Shown here piece by piece: positions 24,201 to 35,175 of a stretch of DNA of 64,000 bases; the first letter of the stretch is position 1, and every line of letters begins with the position of its first letter. The position numbers and the translations under genes are program-made. The notes under the pieces were generated by a model that worked only from the letters and a program-made list of their open reading frames with translations, made no database searches and had not been told where the DNA came from. This stretch comes from Branchiostoma floridae (lineage: Eukaryota; Chordata; Leptocardii; Amphioxiformes; Branchiostomatidae): positions 11,761,704 through 11,825,703 of the forward strand of contig NC_049989.1 of the NCBI RefSeq assembly GCF_000003815.2. Reading direction: 5' to 3'.

Positions 24201-25091
24201 AAGGCGGACCCCTGGTGACGAGGTCTGGTACTCGTACCCAGGGTTAAGGACAGGGCGAACGATCGCAGCCAAACGATTGTTCCACCGGCTTTTCATGACT
24301 TTATGATGAAGTCCCGCTGTCCCGGGACCGTCTGTTTATCCGTCCCGAAATACCTATTGATTGTAAGGCACGAAAATCGGTACGACACTTGAGCTGTGAC
24401 GCTTTTGCCAATGTCAGTTTCTAAGGCTTGCTCAGAGTTTGGTACGGTCGTTAGCGATCCTGCTTTTGGACCACATCGAATCTGTTATTCATCTAACTTA
24501 TACTCTACTGGGAAGTGTTTAAATCCCTTGGATAGGACGCATACGCTGTGGTTCACTGACGTGTCGAAAAGAGTTACCTCCTCATTGTTGATCATGTGCA
24601 TAAAATTGATACTTATAATCTGTCCTTCGTAATTAGGCCAGCTAATTAGAACAAAAGTATTCTCAGTTATCTTCGTATGAAGGATCACTTGTGACGTTAT
24701 TGGACATAGTAAAACGTTTTACCGCTGTCTCCGTAAAGAGTACCAACAAGATTTCAAATACAGAATGGTAATAGTCAGAGAGCTGCCCGAAAGCTTGTTG
24801 GGGACATTTTTATATTGTGTACGCAAATAATGTGTAATAACCTTTTTTTACTAAAGATACTTAGTCAAGTGTTTTTTTACTAAAGATGATGGTGATCATA
24901 TTACCATCTGTTGATGTTTAGGTAATGAAGCGAACTCTGTCCTCCCGACCCCCTCCGGACAATGGTTGGGAGATTGTCGCGAGCAAGCTTTTTTGTGGTT
25001 GAGAATCATTCGACGAGGTTGTCTTAAACAGTCGTCTGTAGTTGAAGTAATGGTCTGCACATATGAAATCGGAGGAGCGCATTGGAGAATA
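21246..25091. other. Long stretch without recognised gene or repeat
   Basis: Minor items only: CTTGTGGGCTATCTGCCGAACGTCAG near 22224-22249 resembles the hairpin-plus-GAACGT box of the retroelement ends; a short CAGTTCAGTTCAGTTCATCC reiteration lies near 22577; and a duplicated TTTTTTTACTAAAGAT lies near 24845-24886. Open frames (for example 23997-24296 minus and 24396-24632 plus) are not recognisable. Confidence 0.4.
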
Positions 25092-25190
25092 GGATGGATT
25101 CGAGGCTACTCGAAACCCAACGCCGATCGAACCTGGTTGGGGAGTGGTCGGAGCAAAGTCGTGGGGACGTCCTGAATGCGTGACAGAGGC
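25092..25190 (+). repeat. 3' part of a family P element
   Basis: GGCTACTCGAAACCCAACGC...GAGTGGTCGGAGCAAAGTCG...CCTGAATGCGTGACAGAGGC matches the distal end of family P. This copy supplies the uninterrupted junction between GAGTGGTCGG and the TGACAG terminus, which is split by an insertion in the copy at 43946-44450. Confidence 0.65.
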
Positions 25191-25719
25191 TTTAAAGAAA
25201 GACCAGTGTCTTTCTGGAGAAGAAACCGTAACAAAGGAACGAGGAGTCTGGAGAGAGGCCACGCTTAGTGTTGCAACAATGAGGTTCACGGTTTTAGATA
25301 CGCGTGCGCAGCGAAATGCATTGTAGTTACTGTGTCAAAGTTAAAGGCCCCTAGGAAGTAAACGAAACGTGTTATGCAAAACGAACGACGCAGTCTGCAC
25401 ACGTTTTAAGACAAAAACTGTTTATAAGTTATTAGGGGCCCTCACCTTTGTTATATTATCCACTATGGATTTCGTTGCTAACACATTGAGCCTCCTTATA
25501 GAAACCAGAGGAACAGGGTAATGTTTTCGGCCCCGGCTGTCTACAAACAGATGGGTAGATTGGCTGGTTGATCGACGCCCTTGTCGTGTCGCTGGTTTAT
25601 TGATTAGTCGATGGATTGATTAATGACCCGGTCGATCGTCAGCTATTTTTTGCTCGGTAGTCTGGGCGTGTTCTACCACGCGCTAATGGGATCGTACAAT
25701 CCCTAAATGGAAGAGAAAT
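25191..25719. other. No gene or repeat recognised
   Basis: Reiterated GATTGGTTGATCGA-like phrases near 25555-25640 (simple TGATTGAT-type sequence); otherwise nothing. Confidence 0.35.
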
Positions 25720-26039
25720 ACTGCTCTATAAACGGGTACCGTGAACGTTTGGACTTTTGATTCTTTAGCACAACATGTACAAGACGGAACGTCCAGGTTA
25801 TGAGGTCAATGGAAGAGTCTACTTGTTCGCGGGGAAGTGTTGATTTTTTGTCAGTGTTTAACAAAGGTGTTTTACTGCTCTATAAACGGGTACGGCGAAA
25901 CAACAAAGGAACGTTTCGACTTTTGATTCTTTAGCACAACGTGTACAAGACGGAACGCCATGTCATGAGGTCAATGGAAAAGTCTACGTTCCCGGGAGGT
26001 ATTCTTTTTTGTCAGTGTTTAACAGGAGAGATATACTGC

Positions 26040-26239
26040 TGTTAGAGAAGAATAAGATGAGACGTTCACTCTGTGGTTGCCTGGTCAGAACTGCCTGTGG
26101 ACAGACTGTGGTCTGTCTCTTTATTGAACTCTTATCAGAACCATATGTGGGCTGGCCCTGTCCTAGCTAGGACCACCTATGGCCAGTATAATATATCTTC
26201 CTGTTATCTAACATTGCGCCATCCATATGTGGTTCTAAG
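26040..26239 (-). repeat. LTR, left copy (3' LTR in element orientation)
   Basis: Identical to 27554-27753 over all 200 bases. The plus strand starts TGTTAGAGAAG and ends GGTTCTAAG. It contains ATAATATATC near 26189 and short dyads such as TCCTAGCTAGGA. The 69-residue frame here is duplicated in the other LTR only because the LTRs are identical. Confidence 0.9.
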
Positions 26240-27553
26240 ACTCTTCCCCCCTTACAACAGGTGTCGCCCTCGACACCTTTAAAGTCATGCGTAAAACGTT
26301 ACGTTACAATACAATTATTACAAGTTTAAAATATAGACGTCAAATGTAAACAAATGAGGTAGCATATAGATCATAATCTGGTACGGGTGTGACAAGTAAT
26401 TAGCTTCTTCCTGGCAATGATGCTTTACAGACGGACTGCTGCTGTGATAATGGACTCATAATGGGCCTTGGCTGTTACAGGCGCCAGTACTTCAATCGCA
26501 CAAACATAGAAACAACAAACAAGCAAAAACAATTGGCTTCATACTGGCACAGCGGCCAAGAAACAAAAATACTCCCTAGCAGTACTCAGTCTTCCGGGCA
26601 GTCACACAGCTACAGTGCGCACGTGGCCGGGCATACAGACATGAGAATAGTCGTCCCGTAGGCTTAACTATTTACTAAGGCAAGCATCATACAACAAACA
26701 CAAGGATCTTCCTAGGAGAGACATCCCGCAGGCATTGGCTCTCCATAGGCAAGCATCACACAGTCAACACACAAAATACAGCACAACATAAGTTCAGAAG
26801 GCGCATGACGTTACCCGTAGGCGTACGGTCAAGGCATAGAGAACGCTACTAGATAACTTAGAACATATACAATACATTTGTGCGACCGTACCTTGCTAGC
26901 CTAGAATAAAACCAAAAGAAGAGTTCGTGGGTCTTTGTACGCAGTTCAGTGGCATTCCAGGGGCAAGTAGAAATACTTTATACAGTTCTAGATCGTTCGA
27001 GTCACAGCTGAGTTCAGTTCACGCCGGCGGTCATACTTGGAAGTTCATTGCTGTGTCACGGGCCAGTTGTGGTCGAGATGGGCAGCGACGAGTCCTTGGT
27101 GCGAAGCTACGGGGCCGGGTCGGGCAGGCACGGCGGGCCGGGTCGGGCAGACGGCGGCGTGGTCTGCAGGACAGCACTGACACGTGGCCGGCTGCGGACG
27201 GCTTCGGGATGGCGTCTTGTCGGGCTTCAGCGACAACGAGCGGAGGCGGCACGATGGAAGATGAGGTCTGGCGGCAGGCTGGGTAAGAGAACGGCATGGA
27301 GACACATTGGACGAGCTGAGTCTACGGCGGTAGCAGGCAGGCTGGCTAAACGGACGGCGTGGTGGCACGTCGGGGCGAAGTCGGTCGGCGACGTGGCACA
27401 GTGGCGGGTCGGGCATCATAGCACGGGCGGCGTTCGCTCGGGCGGCTGGTGGTCTCGGTCCCCGGGCGAGTCGGGCGGCATGGTAGCGGGCCGCGGATGG
27501 CGTTAGGACGGGGTCCGGCCACTCGAAAGCGGCAACCCAGAAGCTGCCACCAG
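26240..27553 (-). mobile_element. Non-coding interior of the LTR element
   Basis: The left 750 bp is A+T-rich. The right ~510 bp (27040-27545) is strikingly G+C-rich, with reiterated CGGGTCGGGCAG and GGCTGG(C/G)TAA.(C/A)G.ACGGCGTGG phrases. Open frames on both strands in this block come from its low stop-codon density. No nucleocapsid zinc knuckle, protease or polymerase motif is visible. Confidence 0.7.
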
Positions 27554-27753
27554 TGTTAGAGAAGAATAAGATGAGACGTTCACTCTGTGGTTGCCTGGTC
27601 AGAACTGCCTGTGGACAGACTGTGGTCTGTCTCTTTATTGAACTCTTATCAGAACCATATGTGGGCTGGCCCTGTCCTAGCTAGGACCACCTATGGCCAG
27701 TATAATATATCTTCCTGTTATCTAACATTGCGCCATCCATATGTGGTTCTAAG
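27554..27753 (-). repeat. LTR, right copy (5' LTR in element orientation)
   Basis: Identical partner of 26040-26239. The putative primer-binding site lies immediately left of it on the plus strand (within 27530-27553), and the right-hand ACTGC target copy follows at 27754. Confidence 0.9.
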
Positions 27754-28047
27754 ACTGCTCTATAAACGGGTACAACTAGGCATATCGCTTAAAGGAACGT
27801 TTGGGCTTTAGCATGACAACGTGTACAAGGCAGAACGTCAAGGTCATGAGGTCAATGGAAAAGTCAACTATTTCGCGGGAGGTATTCTTTTTTGTCTATC
27901 ATTTTGTCAGGAGAGAAATACTGCTCTATAAACGGGTACCGCTACTAGGCATATCGCTTTAACGTTTGGGCTTTAACATGACAACGTGTACAAGGCAGGA
28001 CGTCCAGGTCATGAGGTCAATGGAAAAGTCACATTTTGTCAGTGTTT

Positions 28048-28629
28048 TCACTAGTCATATTCATAGTACTATATTGGTAGAGAAATTAATTGATCAACGG
28101 ACACATGTGATGTTAATCAAAACTGTATTTACATAATTAATCAACTATGATTAATCAAGACATACGAGAAACTCAAGTTTCTACGAAGACACAGAAACTT
28201 TTAACTGTGCAGTCTTCATTTGTTTCTTAACCAATTCTAAAAGTACTAAGCAATTATAACATTCATTAGGACCGCCTGAAATTGAAATGCTTGCATCGAT
28301 ACAATATCTAGCATGAACAGATCTTCGAAGCTTTCCTCCACCAGCCTTAAAGCTTTACGAAAGAACGTACATACATGCCAAATTAAGTGAACAGGCAGGC
28401 GCGACGAACTACTGACCTTCCTGGTATTCAGGGCGAGCCCCCTAACACTTAAAACCTACAGAGGCGCCTACGGTGTGGATACAAATGTGTGAAAATGGAC
28501 ACAATGTCAAGGGCATTTGGATATGTGTGCAGGCATATAGCAAACCAAACCTCGTGAGAAGAAGATAAAATGTTTTAGATCGATACACATCGCTAATACA
28601 TTCTACGAACCATGAAGGGTACATATGTG
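28048..28629. other. No gene or repeat recognised
   Basis: A+T-rich with ATTAATCAA reiterations near 28090-28160. Confidence 0.35.
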
Positions 28630-28924
28630 TATTAGGATGCGTGTGTATGTGTGTGTGTGTTTGTGTGTGTGTGTACTTTAGTGTGTGTACTTGAGTGTGT
28701 GTGAATCATATAGTATATGTACGTGCATGTATGTGCGTAAATGTGTGCACATGTACGTGTGTGTGCGTGTGCACATGTACGTGTGTGTGTGTGCGTGCGA
28801 GCGCGTCTGTGGGTGGCATTGTCTGTATGTGTAGTGTGTGCGACTGTGTGTGTGACTTCTTGCGAGTCTGCGTGCATGCTTGTGTAAACTATGTATGTGT
28901 GACTGTGTGTGCTATAGAGAATGT

Positions 28925-28955
<31 letters not shown>

Positions 28956-28960
28956 ATACC

Positions 28961-29029
<69 letters not shown>

Positions 29030-29037
29030 TGTCTGTG
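28630..29037 (+). repeat. Long compound (GT)n microsatellite
   Basis: Imperfect GT-rich DNA from 28630, with pure runs at ~28926-28955 and ~28963-29028, then TCTGTCTG. Large open frames on both strands across it encode only alternating Cys/Val or His/Thr runs and are not genes. Confidence 0.97.
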
Positions 29038-29475
29038 AAAACGCTTTCCTCGTGTGGTGGAATCAGTTGCGACACCCATCAAAAAGTTCTCAGAAAGCCC
29101 CCTCTGCTTCATCATACAAAACGTACGAAATGGTTTATAACTTAAATAGGCACTTCCAGAAACCTTACAAATCTCTAACTGTATTCTCAGAACGGCCCAT
29201 CGACGAAGCCATCAATAAAAAGTCCCGACGTTACCGACGCCCCCACTAGTGATAACCTATTAAGATTTTGTCATTCAATTAAGGAGTAATATAGAAATGA
29301 TAGGCATCTGGAGACGCTGACGCACTTTCCAAAGTTTTAAGGGTCTTGGGAGAGGGTGCGTTGGCGGAAAATGAGCCAAAGGTTCGTATAAGCTAATGAC
29401 AAAACGATTTCAAAGGGGAGACGACAGAAATCACACAACAGTAGTGTTACGTTATCAGAAAATAATACAATAGAT
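29038..29475. other. No gene or repeat recognised
   Basis: Unique-looking sequence between the microsatellite and the TTAA-flanked element. Confidence 0.35.
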
Positions 29476-30355
29476 TTAACATGCATTGGCATAATACCGG
29501 TCATAAGCCTTATACCGGTCGATTAAAAATAGTGGAACTTAAAGAGATCTACACATGCAACAATAGTTATTTCTGAGGTATGCACACTTCAGACATCTAG
29601 GTGTCCAATACATCATTTACAAAGCATCGATAACAATGCATTCGAAGACAAGAAGGCCAAAAGTTTTCAGGTCATTTTCGGGGCAGGCGAGCTCGTCGTG
29701 GGACAAACACACTGTCACGTTCATCGCCAGATTTGTAGATAATAATCACATGTGCTCACGGCACAAGACGAGCATGATTCAACAGCAATCTTGAATTTCT
29801 TTTGGTGACCTACAACTCGTGTAAAAGTGTGAGGAACCGTTGCATTATCGCCCGGATCTACGGCTGAATGGGTCAAATTGAACGTACGCCGCCATTTTTA
29901 ATGCTAAGGCCAGCAGTAAAGTTTTACGTCATAGCGGTTGTGACGGACCAAAATTAAATGAAAATTCTTGTCAGTATACGCCCACTTTCTCATGACTTTT
30001 TGTATGCTCATGCAGATTTTTGTTTTGTGCAACTACTAACAGGAAAGAAAGGAACAACAGAGGATGTATAAAGGTACATAGCGGCAGTTAATTGTGCCGT
30101 GTTTCGTTCGGCCGGTATAGTGCACCCCCTTCCAACCACGCGCCCGTTCTCCGTGCAATTCCGCGGTGTGTTCCAATTACGATATTATGTTTTTAGCAGG
30201 ACCAGAGAGACAAAATAATTTACACAGAAGAAGTGGCAAAGGTAAGCTGTAACAGCAACATGTAACTGGAGAAAATGATGCGTTGATCATTTGCCAAATT
30301 AGCATTGCTTGAGAAATTGCAGTAAACCGACCGGTATTATGCCAATGGATGTTAA
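29476..30355. mobile_element. TTAA-flanked inverted-repeat element (872 bp plus flanks)
   Basis: TTAA at 29476-29479 and 30352-30355 encloses inverted ends CATGCATTGGCATAATACCG and its near-perfect reverse complement ending CCAATGGATG (one mismatch in ~24). TTAA duplication is used by piggyBac and Kolobok transposons; the end sequence alone does not decide. A second ATACCGGTC-type motif follows the left end. No transposase frame remains. Confidence 0.7.
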
Positions 30356-30639
30356 ACGAGGCCCGCGGCCATGATTTTTGTGAGTCAGGATTCAACCTTA
30401 AAGCGTTGGCGAGCTTTCTGTAGTTTTATTACACTTCCTCAACTAACCCACACACTTGCGCCATTGAAAGGCCTTAACCCAATGATACAATTACAAAGTC
30501 AGACACCCACACAAACGATCACCTTTTATGATAAGAGTGGGTTGAGGCTTCCTCAAACAATTTGGGTGATAAGCACCTCAAGTGCGTTGACGCACGTCCG
30601 AAGTGAAAAAGTGATCTCGATCTAGCTAAGCTAGAGCTT
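30356..30639. other. No gene or repeat recognised
   Basis: An 84-residue plus frame (30371-30625) has no recognisable features. Confidence 0.35.
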
Positions 30640-30890
30640 CACTTCCACTGGTTGTGACAGAGAATACAGTCACTATGTAAACAGGTTGGTTCGTTTTACT
30701 AAAGGAATTCACCTAGATCTTTTCACCGAGCTCAGTGGACAATAGAAAACGGCTTAATGTCCCTTCCTTGGGCTGCAATGCTTTCCAGTAGCGTGCATAT
30801 CGGGTAAGCGACACCATCCAGGATTCGAACTCACGGTCCCTTGGTCACTTACCACTAAACTTGCCAGTTGCGAAAATGGTAAGGCTGACG
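30640..30890 (-). mobile_element. tRNA-derived SINE-like repeat
   Basis: The minus strand reads CTGGCAAGTTTAGTGGTAAG (A-box region), GTGAGTTCGAATCCTGG (B-box), GTGTCGCTTACCCG, then GGAAGGGACATTAAGCCG and a tail with GACTGTATTCTCTGTCACAA. It is colinear with 4530-4815. Stems of a functional tRNA do not form. Confidence 0.65.
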
Positions 30891-31528
30891 TTGAACTGAT
30901 ATTCTAACCAAGACGCGCTGCATACGAACCCCACAAGCTTGCCTGACTTTGATTTAAAAAAAAAAGAGTTCCCTTCACTACTGTCTGTATAATGACCTTT
31001 ATCCGCTCCATTACTCTGTGTTGGCAATCCAACCATGAAATTCCCTCCCTATAATGTATTTCCTGTAGGGGATCCCGTATTTGCCCTGTCACCTCCACCC
31101 TAATGCAGCCTCGCCCAATTAGCTGCGCACCAGGAATCTGCCTGTCCGATGTACAAGGTCGTGATATGATCCCATCAACCTTTCCGAGTCGCCACGTCTC
31201 GCTCTATTTCTGCTTCCAATCATTAATCAGTCAACATCAAGAGGACCAAACCGAGCTAGACGTGTGTGTAGCCTGTTGTGGAAGGCCCTGTCCAAAACTC
31301 ATCAATCCTCCATTCGTCTTCGTCAGGATCTAGAACGTAAAGGAAGTCGGTGTGTAACGAAGTGGCTTGTCGACATCGAACCACGGCCAAGAGAGATCAA
31401 AGATCAGATCCTTAAGCCTCACCGGCAGAAGGTTAGTAAGCCGTGGCTACCGGTTGAAGTGACACGAGCTTGTCTTTATGGATTACATCCGGGCGAGAAT
31501 CGATTTGAACTGGCTTCCCGGAAAAAAT
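30891..31528. other. No gene seen
   Basis: Overlapping plus frames (31103-31333, 31264-31569) have no recognised family; the second runs into the tandem repeat. Nothing else found. Confidence 0.35.
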
Positions 31529-31800
31529 ATTTTGGTTTCTTCGGACTGATCTTCAACCAATATCTGTGATCAAGCTTGGAAATCCCTGTCACACAATGTT
31601 GACCATGGCCTTCCGACCTTCTTCAGACCACAGTTGGGAGTTAGACGTGAGTAAGGTTATGTGTGACTTCCCCCAAAAGTATTTCGGTTTCTTCGGAATG
31701 ATCGCAAGCCAATATCTGTGAATAAGCATGGAAGTCCCTGTCATACAACGGCCTTCCGACCTTCTTCAAACCATGGCTGGGAGTTAGTCGTGAGTGAGTC
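31529..31800. repeat. Tandem duplication, ~150 bp, including family P starts
   Basis: AT(T)T(T/C)GGTTTCTTCGGA occurs at 31529 and 31681; each is followed by CCAATATCTGTGA, then by CCCTGTCA.ACAA (31584 and 31736), GGCCTTCCGACCTTCTTCA and GGGAGTTAG.CGTGAGT. The second part of each unit is the beginning of family P (CCCTGTCACACA...GACCATGGCC). So a truncated family P copy was duplicated together with its flank. Confidence 0.85.
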
Positions 31801-32583
31801 GTCACATGTAGTTGAAAGTTACTCGGGGAGGTGCCTTACTTACTTAGACTTTGGGGCTCCCGTGTCGTCCGACACATGAGGCAGTCAGGTTGGCCCAGCA
31901 AGCTCTGTCAGCAGCTATTCTCTGTATATCCCTCCAATTGATGTCTTGAAAAGCTGCTTGTGTCAGTCGACTATACGTTTCTGCTTCGATACGATTAGCT
32001 AGAGGAGCGAACTTGAATAAGATAATTTATTGAACTACAATCAACGAAGACGATAAACTCTAAATATTTTACGGAGGCGTGTGATCTTCGATCTCTTGTT
32101 GTTGTTGTTTTGTGGTCTCCATGGGATACCATTTGTGTTATTCAGCCAGACGCTACCCTGGGACAACTCCAAGTCTGCAACACTTTAAAACGTTCGTTAT
32201 CGATCGCGAAAGGCATCTTGGGAATTCCGTGTTGTCATTTTAGTTTTCAAAACAATCCGTCAAACGCAGATTTTACAGGTACTGTACTCTGTTAGGGCTA
32301 TTTCGCTGATGGAAAAACAGACCTGTCATCTAATTTATAATGCCTGGCAAAAAGACCATCGTTAGGGGAGGGGTCGTTCTTGTACTTGAAATTTGAATAG
32401 AAATTGGGCGTTATGAATGTTGGCTACACTACCTTCCAGCGTTTTAGCATGAGATAGGATGTATACAAATCCTAAAATGCATCAGATACTTTCATGACTG
32501 CCAAAAATCGTTTCTGAAGAACGAGGAATACTATGTATCGTGATTCTGATCTTCAACGTTGTACTTAGCAATGTTGTATGAAT
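31801..32583. other. No gene or repeat recognised
   Basis: A TTGTTGTTGTTGTTTTG run lies near 32098. A 61-residue plus frame (32110-32295) is unrecognised. Confidence 0.35.
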
Positions 32584-32720
32584 GTATCTATATCTATACA
32601 GTCGGTACTGTATCTATTAATGCTCTTTGGCGTAACACACCAGCTTCGCAGGCACGCGGCTGATATTACACTTAACGACCCGTCACACCTAACCTTTTCA
32701 CATCTAGCTGCAAGTGTTGT
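32584..32720 (+). repeat. Dispersed repeat, family T
   Basis: A TATCTATATCTAT run, then CTTTGGCGTAACACACCAGC, TTCGCAGGCAC, ACGACCCGTCACACCTAACC and CTGCAAGTGTT; the same order occurs at 44238-44391. Non-coding. Confidence 0.7.
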
Positions 32721-33960
32721 TCAAATGTAACGAATGAGAATACTCCGACAATAATTAGAGACAACGAGTTCCACTCTAAACGTATAGGAAAGGAGCGAAT
32801 TTTTTGACAACTCAATGACTCAGGTACGTAATGGTATGGTTACTTCTTGTTCTTTTCTGATTTAAATACTCAGTAGTCCCTACATCTACCAGTTAATTTG
32901 TCATTTTTTTACATCATGCATAGTCGTGACATTTTCTTCTGTCTTCGAGTGGCGTCAATATCCACTGTAGACCTCTCTCCATTTCGGTGACACTAGCACC
33001 CCTGTTGCATGCGCATGCAGTTGCTTCACATCTGTAAGCTGAATCTGTATCCGTGTGTTACTGCCACGCCTAGATAGATATATAAGAAAGACCACCGAGT
33101 CTAAAGTAGGAGCGGTCCAAACCGAGAATGCTCCACATCATTCACAAAGACAGCGGCTTCCTGGGAGAAAACTTAGTCCTGACAGTTACATGTGATTGAA
33201 AGCGGTGATAAGGAGTGTAAATCAGTCAATGTGGGACTCCTGTCCCGAAACTACTCTCCCAAGATGCCGAGATTTTAGTGCTTTCATACATCAGTGTCAC
33301 CGCGTCGTCTTGGTGCCCTTTTTGGGTGATTTCTCTTGAGGGAAACCCACCGATATATCGTTTGTACCGTTCAGACTTTAACGTGTAGCAAGTGGAATAT
33401 TTCGTGTCATTGATTGTGATGGTTTTCCCCTAGCTGAGTGGTGTAAGTGGAAAGGTAAAACGTTTGCCGTGACTGTTTATAATACCTTGATGCAATGCGC
33501 TAATACAGGATATAAATGGACCAAAGGGAGAGACAAACTTGCGTTCATTTCAGGTTCATTTTGAGCCTATGTTTTCACTGGGATGATTCTATTTCACCAA
33601 AAGGTTAGTTCAAATACAACACTTTTAGTAGCATGCATTGTCCCAATAAAAAGAGGCAGGTTGAACCATGAATACTACAAAATGACCCTTACAGGATGTG
33701 TTTCGATATCCTCGTGAATAACCTCTGCACTTGCGAGTTATAAGTCCGTAAGCGACTGTGAACATACTTACTATTCAACAAGAGTTCGAAGATCACATGC
33801 CTCCGTGGAATGTGTACTAGAGTTTCTCGTATGTCTTTTTAGTGGAGTTCATCAATAAGGCAAGTAAGGTTTTTATTTACTTCTCATCTAATCATTACAT
33901 GTGTCCATTTTCACTTCCTGCCAGTCTACATTGAACGTGAAATTTCAAAAACTTTTCAGG
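32721..33960. other. No gene or repeat recognised
   Basis: Includes ATTACATGTGTCCATTTTCA near 33894 followed by CTTCCTGCC, a block that recurs loosely near 7441, 21784 and 38338. Otherwise featureless. Confidence 0.35.
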
Positions 33961-34054
33961 CGTAAACAACTTTTAAAGCCTAGTAGTGTGCATCTTCGCC
34001 AATCGGCAACCGAGTACAGATGACCCTGCTAACGACTATGTATGTGTGACAGGG
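33961..34054 (-). repeat. Family P fragment
   Basis: ACAACTTTTAAAGCCTAGTA followed ~70 bp later by TATGTGTGACAGGG matches the proximal ~100 bp of family P read in reverse. Its TGACAGGG end is exactly where the next tandem array starts. Confidence 0.5.
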
Positions 34055-34515
34055 ACTTAAAGTACTACAAGAATTAGTTGCCGTCGGCTCTACAACTGAA
34101 ATGTCCTCCCGATTGGACAAAGCGATAAAAGTTCTCATTCACACCGTAACAGTTCACTGACCCAGTAGCCGACTTAATTTGATTCATCCTACGTATGCGA
34201 GACAGGGAGTTACAGTACTACAAGAATCAGTTGCCGTCGGCTCTACAACTGAAATGTCCTCCCGATTGGACAAAGCGATAAAAGTTCTCATTCACACCGT
34301 AACACTAACAGTTCACTAACCCAGTAACCGACTTTATTTGATTCATCCGACGTTTGCGAGAAATTTAAAAGGGACTTACAGTACTACAAGAATCAGTCGC
34401 TGTTGGCTCTACAACTGAAATGTCCTCCCGATTGGACAAAGCGATAAAAGTTCTCATTCACACCGTAACAGTTCACTGACCCAGTAGCCGACTTTATTTG
34501 ATTGATCCTATTACG
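34050..34515. repeat. Three-unit tandem array, ~152-167 bp
   Basis: Each unit holds CAGTACTACAAGAAT(C/T)AGT, then GGCTCTACAACTGAAATGTC, GGACAAAGCGATAAAAGTTC, CACCGTAACA and GTTCACT(G/A)ACCCAGTA.CCG. Units start near 34050, 34203 and 34370. Long blocks are identical among units, so the expansion is younger than most repeats here. Confidence 0.95.
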
Positions 34516-34812
34516 CCTGGCGATACACCGGTAAGCAATGAGCACCTCCAAATGGGATGGGGGGTGTTCAACAAAACCGTTATGTGGTCTGGGTTGCACA
34601 TTCCCACGGTCTCAATTTGCGGGGCTAGTGCCATAATGACACCAGGAAATGGTGCATGAGAAATGTCCCATATACAAGGTGTAATTCATCATTGACAAAG
34701 TGTTACTGGGATCGCCAAGGTACCGAATACTAAACCGTTTTGTACAGTTATATCTGAAAGTCTTCAGTTATTGTGTTTCAGTCAGTATCCAAAACTGTCG
34801 TAAACTAAAAAC
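34516..34812. other. No gene or repeat recognised
   Basis: Short spacer between two tandem arrays. Confidence 0.35.
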
Positions 34813-35175
34813 GTTTCAGCTAAGATGGCACCCCATACACTCATCGTATCGAAGACAGATTCTATAAGATACATATTCCCATTTGAAACCAAAAGTTGAA
34901 TTTCCACATAATATTTTTCCCTCTGAAGAATGTGTGAGTGACTGTATATTACTTTATACACACAACACACAGTCATTCATTCAAGGTACCCAAAACAACT
35001 CAAATGTTTCAGCTAAGACTAAGATATCATCCCATACACTCATCGTCTCGAAAACCATTTCTAAGATACATATGCCCATTTGAAACTAGCCAACAGAATT
35101 TGGATTTCTGTGTAATATTCTTTCTCTTTGAAGAATAGGTGAGCGTCGGTACGTTTCTTTATACTCACACCACAC
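34813..35175. repeat. Tandem duplication, 193 bp offset
   Basis: GTTTCAGCTAAGA starts at 34813 and 35006; both continue with CCCATACACTCATCGT.TCGA, AAGATACATAT.CCCATTTG, a TTCT/TTCC.TAATATT block and TGAAGAAT.(T)GTGAG. About 80% similar by eye. The overlapping open frames are duplicated with it and not conserved in frame. Confidence 0.85.

Larger units (their letters stand above)
26040..27753 (-). mobile_element. Young non-autonomous LTR element (1.71 kb)
   Basis: Two identical 200 bp direct repeats (26040-26239 and 27554-27753) flank ~1.3 kb, and ACTGC is duplicated on both sides (26035-26039 and 27754-27758). Read on the minus strand, the first repeat ends in CTCTAACA and is followed after one base by TGGTGGCAGCTTCTGGG, a plausible tRNA primer-binding site. 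The second repeat is preceded by the purine tract AAGGGGGGAAGAG. This supports minus orientation. There is no gag, protease or reverse transcriptase frame, so it resembles TRIM or LARD elements mobilised by another element. LTR identity implies recent insertion. A 203 bp LTR ending ...AAGACT is an alternative reading. Confidence 0.85.
25720..28047. repeat. Four-unit tandem array, ~154-166 bp, split by an LTR element
   Basis: Units start with ACTGCTCTATAAACGGGTAC at 25720, 25874, 27754 and 27920. Each continues with AACGTTT(G/C)G, CAACGTGTACAAG, GTCATGAGGTCAATGGAA and TTTTTGTC. The second unit runs up to 26039, where the LTR element begins, and the third begins at the target duplication on its other side. 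Removing the insertion restores a regular array, so the array is older than the insertion. Confidence 0.9.

Noticed and set aside
27031-27506. Several overlapping frames up to 152 residues
   Set aside because: All lie in the G+C-rich, stop-poor interior of the LTR element; three different frames are open at once, which argues against any one being coding.
26040-27753. Simple segmental duplication instead of an LTR element
   Set aside because: The target duplication, primer-binding-site-like sequence and purine tract sit at the expected positions, which a plain duplication would not explain.
28632-29249. Long frames on both strands (147 and 184 residues)
   Set aside because: They cross the GT microsatellite and encode His/Thr or Cys/Val reiterations.
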